Below are positions 36,260 through 43,725 of a stretch of 64,000 bases of DNA, piece by piece. Made by a program: the position numbers and the translations under genes. The DNA lies in contig NW_008705576.1 of the NCBI RefSeq assembly GCF_000186865.1, forward strand, positions 790,766-854,765. The letters run 5' to 3'. The DNA comes from Aureococcus anophagefferens (lineage: Eukaryota; Sar; Pelagophyceae; Pelagomonadales; Pelagomonadaceae). How positions within the stretch are numbered: the first letter of the stretch is position 1; every line of letters starts with the position of its first letter. The notes below the pieces were generated by a model. That model did no database searches. It was given only the letters and a program-made list of their open reading frames with translations, and was not told the origin of the DNA.

Positions 36260-38875
36260 ATGGAGCGCGGCGACGGCCACGAGAAGAATGCGCAGAAGGC
36301 GCACGAGAGCGAGAAGCAGCCGGGCATCTGCACCTGGCTCTGCGCCTGGACCTACTACTGCTGCTACTGGCTCTGCCGCGGCGTGTTGCGCTGCGTCTAC
36401 GCCATCTTCTGCTGCAAGCTCAACGTCGACGACTACTACTACGCGAAGAAGGCGGCCTGTTGCAAGAAGAGCCCCTGCGCGCTCGCCTGCAAATGCATGC
36501 CCTGTTTAAGCCTGCCGTGGCTCCGCAAGAACCGCCGGGCCACCTGCCGTTTTTTAATAATGCTGAACGTCGTCGCCGTCGCCTTTGCGATCTTCGCCAC
36601 CCTGGGAAATCTCACGGGCAAGCCCCTCAAGACGACGTTCTGGTCCTACGTCGACGTCACCTACGCCTATGAATCCACGCCGTCCGTCGCGCCGACGACG
36701 GCCGCGCCCGTCGCGCCGACGACGGCCGCGCCGTCCGGCGACGGCGCCGCGCCGACGATGGCCGCGCCGTCCGGCGACGGCGCCGCGCCGACGACGGCCG
36801 CGCCGTCCGGCGCCGTCGCCGCGCCGACGACGGCCGCGCCGTCCGGCGCCGTCGCCGCGCCGACGACGGCCGCGCCGTCCGGCGCCGTCGCCGCACCGAC
36901 GGGCTCCGTCGCGTGCGAGTACACCGACGCCGTGACGACGTACGCCGTCGACGTCCTCGAAGGCGAGACGCAACAACTCTTCGCGATCCCGGCGAGCCAG
37001 CAGCGCACGTGGATCCAGCTGGATGCAACGGCGGACATCGACTTGAAATTGGAGACGTCCGCCGGCGTCGTGCTCCTCGACTTCCCCTCGCTCACGAACT
37101 GGGCAAACGAAATGACGGTATACACCTACAACGGCATGACCTTCGATTTCTGCGTCGACGGCTGCACGTACACGCTCACCGCGGGGCCCTACTACGACGG
37201 GAAGACCTACACGCTCACCGGCTCCTCGTCCTACAGCAGCGAGTACATCTACGTCGACGGCGCGACGACGGAGGATCTCGTGTTGTCGGCCGTGGGCCAC
37301 GCGGCGGGGTCCGGCACGGTGTCTATTCTGTACGACTGCCCGGCGACCTGCGGCGTTTGCGTCGCTCGCCCGACGGCGGCGTCGACCAACCAGCCGACGA
37401 CGGCGGCGCCCTCGAGGCGTCCCACGTCGAGCCCGCCCAGCATGCCGACGGCCGGCGACCAGTCGAGCCCGCCCAGCATGCCGACGGCCGGCGACGTGTC
37501 GAGCCCGCCCAGCATGCCGACGGCCGGCGACCAGTCGAGCCCGCCCAGCATGCCGACGGCCGGCGACGTGTCGAGCCCGCCCAGCATGCCGACGGCCGGC
37601 GACCAGTCGAGCCCGCCCAGCATGCCGACGGCCGGCGACGAGGGACACGTGCCAGAGTTCGTCGACGACGACGAGCTGCAGACGTCGAAAGCCGAGGACA
37701 CGACGGACTCGTGCGCGGACGCGGCCGGAAGCATGGCGTCGACCAGCATCATCGCCGTGGTGACGCTCCTGCCGACGATCAACACCCTGATGATCCGGTC
37801 CGATGCTTCCCTGGACTCGCCGTGCAACAAGTTCGCGAGCGTGCTTCTGAGCATCATGAGCTCCATCGCGACCATCGCGACGACGGCGACGTTCTCCAAG
37901 GAGTGTTTCCAGGAGCTCCCGAGCTCCATCTACGTGAACGGGGTGAAGGCGGCGGACCTGGACAAGAAGCTGGGCGTGGGCTACTTCCTCGAGATCATGG
38001 TCGCGGTGGTTGGCATCACCACGGGCCTCATCATGCTCTTCCTCGGCGTGCCGCCGGCGGGCGGCGCCGCGGGCGGCGCCGAGGCGCCCGCGAAGCGGCC
38101 GGGCATCTGCGGCTGCATCTACGCCTGGATCATCTGGCTCGTCTGCTGCTGCCAGCCCTACAACGGCGACGACGGCGCGAGCGACGCCGTGAAAGACGCG
38201 AAAAAAGCGGGGAAGAATAAGCGCCGCAAATATCGCAAGCGGAACGCCAAGGACGAGGCAAAGCAGGCGCGCGAGGACGTCGAGAACGCGAAGAAGGCCC
38301 AGACCGTAGACATCGGCGGCGTGGGCAAGCCCACGGACGCCGAGGTAAAAGCGCTGGAGGACGACGCCAAGACCGCGGACGAAGAAGCCAAGAAGGTGGA
38401 AAACGAGACGGCCGACGACGACGACAACGTCGACGGCGAGCCCGAGACGAGCGTCGTCAACGCCGACGGCAAGGAGTACAAGCGCATCGCGCTCGTCGAT
38501 ACCGATGTGGACGGGTGCTTCTGGAAGCAGAGCGACGCGTTCGTCACCGTGGAGACGTTCCGCGTCCCCGCGCCGTACCGCGCGCGCCGCACGGTGCTCA
38601 AGGGCAACTGGCGGGACCAGGGCTGGGGCAACCAGAAGGGCAAGGTCAAGCTCGTGCTGCTCCGCGGAGACACGGAGCTCGCCTCCAAGGAGATCGACAA
38701 CGTCGCGCCGCACAAGCTCGCGGCCTTCAGCCTCCAGCTCGACGTCGGCGCCGACGTGCAGGGCCCCGACCACGCGGTCGCGGTGCAGGTAGGCGCGACC
38801 GAGCGGGTGCTTCGATGCCGCCCGCGAGCGAACCTCGCGCGTTCACTAACACCGATCGAACGATACGCGTGCTAG
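36260..38875 (+). CDS. Cys-rich multi-pass membrane protein with PT-type repeats
   Basis: 871 aa, intronless as read. The N-terminal block is very rich in Cys and Tyr (PGICTWLCAWTYYCCYW ... YAIFCCK), then a membrane helix (FLIMLNVVAVAFAIFATLG). Next come five 12-residue repeats of the PTTAAPSGDGAA type, a beta-rich domain of about 150 residues, and six 12-residue repeats of the SSPPSMPTAGDQ type. Two or more membrane segments follow (SIIAVVTLLPTINTLMI; FLEIMVAVVGITTGLIML), then a second Cys block (PGICGCIYAWIIWLVCCC) echoing the first. The tail is charged and ends in a domain with RDQGWGNQKGKVKL. A surface or organelle-membrane role is likely, but no family is recognised. Its stop overlaps the stop of the convergent sulfotransferase gene. 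Confidence 0.65.
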   Translation: MERGDGHEKNAQKAHESEKQPGICTWLCAWTYYCCYWLCRGVLRCVYAIFCCKLNVDDYYYAKKAACCKKSPCALACKCMPCLSLPWLRKNRRATCRFLIMLNVVAVAFAIFATLGNLTGKPLKTTFWSYVDVTYAYESTPSVAPTTAAPVAPTTAAPSGDGAAPTMAAPSGDGAAPTTAAPSGAVAAPTTAAPSGAVAAPTTAAPSGAVAAPTGSVACEYTDAVTTYAVDVLEGETQQLFAIPASQQRTWIQLDATADIDLKLETSAGVVLLDFPSLTNWANEMTVYTYNGMTFDFCVDGCTYTLTAGPYYDGKTYTLTGSSSYSSEYIYVDGATTEDLVLSAVGHAAGSGTVSILYDCPATCGVCVARPTAASTNQPTTAAPSRRPTSSPPSMPTAGDQSSPPSMPTAGDVSSPPSMPTAGDQSSPPSMPTAGDVSSPPSMPTAGDQSSPPSMPTAGDEGHVPEFVDDDELQTSKAEDTTDSCADAAGSMASTSIIAVVTLLPTINTLMIRSDASLDSPCNKFASVLLSIMSSIATIATTATFSKECFQELPSSIYVNGVKAADLDKKLGVGYFLEIMVAVVGITTGLIMLFLGVPPAGGAAGGAEAPAKRPGICGCIYAWIIWLVCCCQPYNGDDGASDAVKDAKKAGKNKRRKYRKRNAKDEAKQAREDVENAKKAQTVDIGGVGKPTDAEVKALEDDAKTADEEAKKVENETADDDDNVDGEPETSVVNADGKEYKRIALVDTDVDGCFWKQSDAFVTVETFRVPAPYRARRTVLKGNWRDQGWGNQKGKVKLVLLRGDTELASKEIDNVAPHKLAAFSLQLDVGADVQGPDHAVAVQVGATERVLRCRPRANLARSLTPIERYAC
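36706..36900 (+). repeat. 36-bp tandem repeat, about five copies, in frame
   Basis: Encodes PT(T/M)AAPSGDGAA and PTTAAPSGAVAA units. The first two units carry GDG, the last three GAV, so unit types are clustered. In-frame repeats suit a Pro/Thr-rich extracellular stalk. Confidence 0.9.
37428..37640 (+). repeat. 36-bp tandem repeat, six copies with 72-bp higher order
   Basis: Encodes SSPPSMPTAGD followed alternately by Q and V. The strict Q/V alternation shows that expansion went by doubling a 72-bp pair. The last unit ends in E. Confidence 0.92.
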
Positions 38876-40005
38876 CCGTACCCGGGGTCGCGCGCGAGCC
38901 CGGCGTCGATGCACGGCTGCGCGCAGCCGTTGTCCCTCCAGAGGCACTGGTCTTCCTCGAAGTTCCGCGGGTCCGCCGCGCAGGGATCGGCGATCTCGCG
39001 CGTGAGCCGGCGGTACTCGGCGAGCTCGCGTCCCAGCGGCCGGACGTCGCGTCGCACGCGGGCCGACGCGTTGCGCCAGAGCGCGTAGTCGGCGGCCGCG
39101 CGCGCCTCGAAGCCGGTCTTCTCGGCCCACTTGCGGACGCGCGCGAGCTGCGACTCGTCCGCGCGGACGAACGCGTTGCCGGTCGCGGGGTCCCGGGCCC
39201 CGGCGACGCTCGAGTTCTTCGCGCTCACCGAGAGCACGTCGCCGAGCGGCACGCCGAGGCGCGCCGCGAGGAGCACCATCGTCTCGTCGAAGAGCTCGAC
39301 GGTTCCGACGAGGTCGTAGACGTCGAGGAGGCGGTCGACGTCGCCCGGCCGCGGCGCGGCGCCGCAGTCCGTGCGCAGGTAGTCCCAGAGGTAGTGCCGC
39401 TCGGCTTCGAGGTGCGCGACGACCTGCGCGTCCGAGTGCTCCGCCGGGTGGAGCTTCGTGACGCCGAAGTGAAAGTACGCGGAGACGCTCCGCGCGAGCG
39501 GCTCGCGGACGACCGTCCAGAGGAACGCGCGCCAGGTCGGCGCGCCCATGGCATACCAGTCGGCGATCTGCGTCAATTCGCCGTGGTTCGCGTAGACCGC
39601 GGGGCGCGTCCGGTAATTCCAGGAGGGCTTGTTCCCTCGCCACCGGGTCCGGTGGCCGTGCCTCGACCCGACGCGCCGCGCGACGCCCGCGGTGGTGCTG
39701 CTGCTGCACTTGGGCACTTTGATGAAGACGATCGACGTCTCCGAGACGTTCGGACCCGGCCCGGCGTCGTAGCGCGCGCCGAAACTCTTCCGCGAAAAGT
39801 CGCGCACCGCGGGGAGGCAGCGCCCGCCGGACTTCGCGCTTCCCGCGTTGCGACGGTGGTTGCAGACGTGGTCGTTCGTAAGTATGGTCGGCAACTGCCA
39901 AAAGCACGTCGACTGGCCCTCGCACTCCGCGGAGTTCTTGACGCGGCGACAGTGGAGCCCCCGCGCAGACAGCAGGCAGGTCGCGACGACGAGGGCAAAC
40001 ACCAT
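38872..40005 (-). CDS. Golgi-type carbohydrate sulfotransferase (Gal3ST/HS2ST-like)
   Basis: 377 aa. Signal peptide or anchor MVFALVVATCLLSARG, then a Cys-rich segment. The 5'-phosphosulfate loop is visible as VFIKVPKCSSSTTAGVARRV (near 93-112), and the 3'-phosphate motif as VVREPLARSVSAYFHF (near 165-180). Such enzymes transfer sulfate from PAPS to glycan hydroxyls in the Golgi lumen. The FxKVPKxxSST form matches the galactose-3-O and heparan 2-O sulfotransferase group. The C-terminus has a Cys cluster (CAADPRNFEEDQCLWRDNGC) that may form lumenal disulfides. The stop codon overlaps that of the convergent gene within a shared CTAG. Confidence 0.8.
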   Translation of the reverse strand: MVFALVVATCLLSARGLHCRRVKNSAECEGQSTCFWQLPTILTNDHVCNHRRNAGSAKSGGRCLPAVRDFSRKSFGARYDAGPGPNVSETSIVFIKVPKCSSSTTAGVARRVGSRHGHRTRWRGNKPSWNYRTRPAVYANHGELTQIADWYAMGAPTWRAFLWTVVREPLARSVSAYFHFGVTKLHPAEHSDAQVVAHLEAERHYLWDYLRTDCGAAPRPGDVDRLLDVYDLVGTVELFDETMVLLAARLGVPLGDVLSVSAKNSSVAGARDPATGNAFVRADESQLARVRKWAEKTGFEARAAADYALWRNASARVRRDVRPLGRELAEYRRLTREIADPCAADPRNFEEDQCLWRDNGCAQPCIDAGLARDPGYG

Positions 40006-40642
40006 CGCGAGCGCTTCCGGCGGCGGCGGCGACGCGACGAAGCGCGGCAGGGGGGGGAGGTCTAGGGCGCCGACTCGTTCGCGGAGTATGCCCGACGCGC
40101 GAGCGGCGACGACGTAGTAGGCGACCGCGCCCCGGTGCTGTGGCAGTTCGGGAGGCCGTCTCGGAGTGCTCGGAGAGGAGGCCTGAGAGGCGTCGGGAGA
40201 TGGTCGCCTGGTGAGTCTTGCCGCCCGAAACTCGCTTCCGCACGAGGCCGAGTAGCACTCGGCCGCGCGTCTCGGTCACGCGTGGCCCCGGCGGCCGACG
40301 CGGCGGCACGGGCGGCTCGCCGCGGCGGCGGGATTGTGAACTTTGAAGTTCGCGGCCCGCCGGGCCGCGGCGCGCGCGCGACGGCGTGGCCGACCACGAG
40401 CCATCTACCGAACTTTCCCTCGCAAAGCCCGACGCCCGCGAGGACTCCTCGCAGCCACCGACGCTCGAGATGGGCCGCGCACGCGTCGCATCCACGGCGG
40501 CCGACGACGGCGTCCGGGTCTCGCCGGGGGTACCGGGAAATCGTGAGTGAAGGCGATAGAGTGGCTGCTCGACGCGGGCCTCAGCGTTGACGCGGGCCTC
40601 ACCGTCGACGCGGGCCTCAGCGTCGACGCGGGCCTCACCACC
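40006..40642. other. Intergenic with an 18-bp repeat near its end
   Basis: 637 bp between divergent genes. Near 40568-40638 an 18-bp unit (gacgcgggcctcagcgtc and variants) is repeated about four times. It is open in the PINX1-like frame and could add LSVDAG/LTVDAG repeats if translation began at 40547, but the ATG at 40643 gives the conserved N-terminus. Confidence 0.55.
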
Positions 40643-41254
40643 ATGACGAACAGCGATGGCACGTACAGCGACGTGTCGCGCAAGCTCATGGCGAGCATGG
40701 GGTGGACCAAGGGCAAGGGCCTCGGCAAGCACGAGCAGGGCATCGACGAGCACGTAAAGGCGAAGAAGCGCGAGGACAACATCGGCCTCGGCGCCGACGC
40801 CTCCGTCGAGGCCCAGTTCGCCGCGGGCATGCACAAGGGCAGCGGCAAGGCGTCCTTCGACGCCGGCGGCGGCCAGTGGTGGGTCGACAGCTTCGCGGGC
40901 GCGCTCGACTCCGTGCGGGCGCGGCGCGGCGCGCCCGCCGAGCCCAAGGCGAAGAAGCGCAAGGCGAAGCGCGACGCCGCGGGCAAGAAGATGACCTTCC
41001 TCGACGAGTGCTTCGCGGCGACGAACGGCGCGCGCCTCGGCATGCGCGCGCGCCGGAGTCAGGGCGGCAAACTCCGGCGCACGGAAACAGACGCGGCCGC
41101 GGCCGCGCCGGCCGCGGCGACGGCGACGAAGCGCAAGGCGGACGACGCCGAGGAGGCCGCCGCCGGGGAGACCCCCGAGGAGCGCAAGCTCCGGAAAAAA
41201 CGCCGAAAGGAGGCCAAGGCCGCGAAGAAGGCCGCCAAGGCCGCGGCCGCGTAA
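40643..41254 (+). CDS. PINX1/GNO1-like G-patch protein
   Basis: 203 aa from ATG 40643. The G-patch is SRKLMASMGWTKGKGLGKHE (residues about 11-30), followed by EHVKAKKREDNIGLGAD and WWVDSFAGALDSV. These three blocks in this order match the N-terminus of PinX1/Gno1, nucleolar proteins that activate the helicase Prp43/DHX15 in rRNA processing; the animal protein also inhibits telomerase. The C-terminus is Lys/Ala-rich, as in nucleolar proteins, with two KKRK-type basic clusters. Nucleolar location is inferred. Confidence 0.8.
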   Translation: MTNSDGTYSDVSRKLMASMGWTKGKGLGKHEQGIDEHVKAKKREDNIGLGADASVEAQFAAGMHKGSGKASFDAGGGQWWVDSFAGALDSVRARRGAPAEPKAKKRKAKRDAAGKKMTFLDECFAATNGARLGMRARRSQGGKLRRTETDAAAAAPAAATATKRKADDAEEAAAGETPEERKLRKKRRKEAKAAKKAAKAAAA

Positions 41255-41446
41255 CTCGTCTCGCTCGAGCACGTATCGAGGGGCAGCGGTGGCGCGCGAG
41301 TAGCAGGGGCCCCGCTGCGTCGCGGCGCGGCGGGCGTCGGCGCGCGCCGGGACGCGTCCGCCGAGGCCTGCCGCCGGGGTCGCCGGCCCCTACTTGGGAG
41401 AGCAAGCTCTGCCAGCGGCGACGCAGCACAGCGTCGAGCGTCGACG

Positions 41447-41947
41447 ATGAACCGCATCGCGGGCTTCTTCGGCGGCGGCGGCAAGAAGGATGACTCCGAC
41501 ATGGCCATGCCGGAGAAGACGGACATGGCGCTCGGCGCCGACGACTACACGAGCGGCCACGGCTCCAACTTCGGCGCGGCGCCGGGCGCCGGCGGCCAGG
41601 TGAGCCGCGGCCCGAGCAAGGCCGCGGCGGCGAGCCCGGAGATGCTGCAGCGCGCCGTGCTCCAGGAGCAGCGCAACGCCCGCGTCCCAATTGCCGGCCC
41701 CGCGCGCGCGAGCGCGCGACGGCGGCGCGCGCGTCTTCGCAGGCAGAAGGCGCTCGTGCAGCAGGTCATCTCCAAGCTCACGGAGGTGTCCTTCGACACG
41801 TGCATCGCCAAGCCCGACAGCGCCCTCTCCGCCGGCGAGCGCGCCTGCATCCACACCATGGTCGGCAAGTACCTCGACACGTCGGAGTTCGTCATGGGCC
41901 GCGCCGCGAAGAAGCAGCAGGCCCAGCAGGCCCAGCAGTTCGGCTAG
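41447..41947 (+). CDS. Small-Tim-like protein (Tim8/13 type) with reduced cysteines
   Basis: 166 codons as a continuous frame. A 63-bp GT-AG intron (41684-41746) is likely because splicing gives QRNARKALVQQVISKLTEV and removes an Arg-rich low-complexity insert; the intron length is a multiple of three with no stop. The C-terminal domain (VSFDTCIAKPDSALSAGERA, then CIHTMVGKYLDTSEFVMGR) matches Tim13-like chaperones that carry hydrophobic precursors across the mitochondrial intermembrane space. Those have twin CX3C motifs; here the outer Cys of each pair is Ser and Met, leaving only the inner pair. The N-terminal ~70 residues are Gly/Ala-rich and unusual for the family. Confidence 0.68.
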   Translation: MNRIAGFFGGGGKKDDSDMAMPEKTDMALGADDYTSGHGSNFGAAPGAGGQVSRGPSKAAAASPEMLQRAVLQEQRNARVPIAGPARASARRRRARLRRQKALVQQVISKLTEVSFDTCIAKPDSALSAGERACIHTMVGKYLDTSEFVMGRAAKKQQAQQAQQFG

Positions 41948-42047
41948 GCGGGCGCGCGGCCGCTAACGACAGTACCATAACCCGCCGGCGGGGTGTGTGA
42001 ACAGTCGGGTCGCGTCGTGAGCCGCAGGCCCAGCAGTTTACGTCGTC

Positions 42048-43516
42048 TTAGCGCGCGTAGTGGGCCTCGTGGCGGACGACGGGGACCCGCGCCGGCGGCG
42101 GCGGCAGCGTCGCGCCCGACGACGGGTCCGTGCCGAAGTGGCCGCAGGGGCAATCGCGGTGCGGGTGCCAGCCCGCGCCCCGCGCCACGGCGCGCGCCTG
42201 GCCGAGCTGCTCCTCGAGGCGCATGCACTGGAGCTGCTTCGCGACGCTCTCCAGCGACGCGAGGCGCGCGCGGAGCGCGGCGTCGCCGTCGGACGCGCGC
42301 CGCGGCGGCGGCGGCCGCGACCGCGCGCCCAGGAGCCGCATGCGCGGGCCCCGCGGCGGCGGCGCCGCGGCCGGCGCCGCCCGGCCGGAGGCGCGGCGTC
42401 GAGCGCGAATGTCTTCCGCGTCTTCCGCAGCGCGTCGAAGGCCTTGGCCAGGAGCCCGTGCACCATGCGCAGGATGACGACCTCGCAGCCCGCGAGGCGC
42501 GCGGCGGCCTCCGCGCGGCGCTCGCTCTTCACGAAGACGCGCCAGGACGCCCAGGCCGCCGCGGCGAGCCGCGCGGCGCCGTCGGCCAGCCGGACCATGG
42601 TCCGCCGCACGGCCGCGTCCGCGCGCGCCTTGGACAACGCCTCGGCCGCGGCGGCCCAGGTCGCGAAGGCGACGCGCGACCGGCGCCGCAGCAGCCCGAG
42701 GACGACGCGCCGGGCGAGGGCCTCGCGGCGGCGCTCCCACGCGACGAGGGCCGTCCACGTGCGCAGCCCCGCGCTCAGCTTCGTCTCCGCGAGCCGGCAG
42801 AGCACCTTCCAGGCGAGCCGCTCCGCGCGGCGCCGCTCCCGGTCGTGCGCGACCCACGCGTTGAAGCCCCTCGCGAGGTCGCGGTCGCGGAGCATGCCCA
42901 GGACCCGGAGGCACGTGCGGCCCGCGACGCCCAGCGCCGCCGAGAAGCCGGCCCAGCACCGCCAGGCCCGCGCGACGTCCCGCTGCAGCCACCGGCCGCG
43001 CGCGCGCGCGACCGAGAGGTAGCGCCGCCGCGCGCCGCGGCCCCGCAGCCGACCCTGGAGCTTCGCCGCCGCGGCGTCGCGCGGCGCGCGGTCCATGTCG
43101 GCCCAGGCCCGCCGCGCGAAGGCGTAGCGGTGGTCGTCGGCGTCCCAGTCGTCGTCGTCGTTGTCGGGCCAGCGCGCGTCGGTTAGGTAGTTCGCGCCGA
43201 AGCCCGGGCCGGGCCCGAGCGTCCGCACGGTCGCCGGCTTCACCTCCGTCCGGTCCTCGAGGAAGCACGCCTGCGGGTGGAGGTCGTCGAAGGTCTCCGC
43301 CGGGTCCCAGGCGAAGACGCGCTTCTGGCCCAGGCGCCGCGGGCCGGGCTCGGGAGCGCAGAGGCCGATGCGCCGCCCGCGCCGGCTCGACGCCGCCGAT
43401 TCCGCGGCCGTGCGGGGCTGCCGTCGCCGCGCCTCTGTCCAGTAGGACATGGGCATGGCTCGTGCGCCGCGCGCCGACGCAGCCCCGGTGCTCGACGGTT
43501 GAGGCGCGGAAACCAT
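42048..43516 (-). CDS. SFI1-like helical-repeat protein with a frame break
   Basis: Reads in one frame from ATG 43516 to about 42400, then the protein-like sequence continues in another frame to a stop at 42048 (ALRARLASLESVAKQLQCMR, CPCGHFGTDPSS). An unrecognised intron or a one-base error near 42330-42420 must join them. After an IQ-like segment (AAAKLQGRLRGRGARRRYL) there are six or more Trp-containing helices spaced about 35 residues apart: RAWRCWAGF, GFNAWVAHDRERR, GLRTWTALVAWERR, AFATWAAAAEA, AWASWRVFVKSERR. This resembles SFI1/centrin-binding repeats of centrosome and basal-body proteins. The N-terminal part has PGPGFGANYLTDARWPD, unlike SFI1. Centrin binding is inference. Confidence 0.6.
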
Positions 43517-43725
43517 AGCGTCCCTTCAATAACTTGGTCGTTAGCCGCTTGAAGGGATGCTTCAAACACTTGAGCCTCGGTCGCCGAATCGGAGGAGGTG
43601 GTCTCCCGTCCAGGCGCCTGTCCGTGCTGCCAGCCAGCCCCCGTCGCCGAAGGTTGCCGCAGCAACCGACCGCCGAGCCGCCTGTGTCCGCGCGATCTGT
43701 CCGCGCGCCTCGCTGCCCGCCAGCC
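43517..43725. promoter_or_regulatory. Divergent promoter region
   Basis: 209 bp separating two divergent genes, so both promoters must lie here or overlap the genes. It contains ccttcaataacttggtc (43525-43542), a 17-bp string also found near 25648 upstream of the DHHC gene. No TATA box seen. Confidence 0.4.

Noticed and set aside
36706..37640. 36-bp repeats as a CRISPR array
   Set aside because: Repeats are contiguous without spacers and encode in-frame PT-rich units in a eukaryotic gene.
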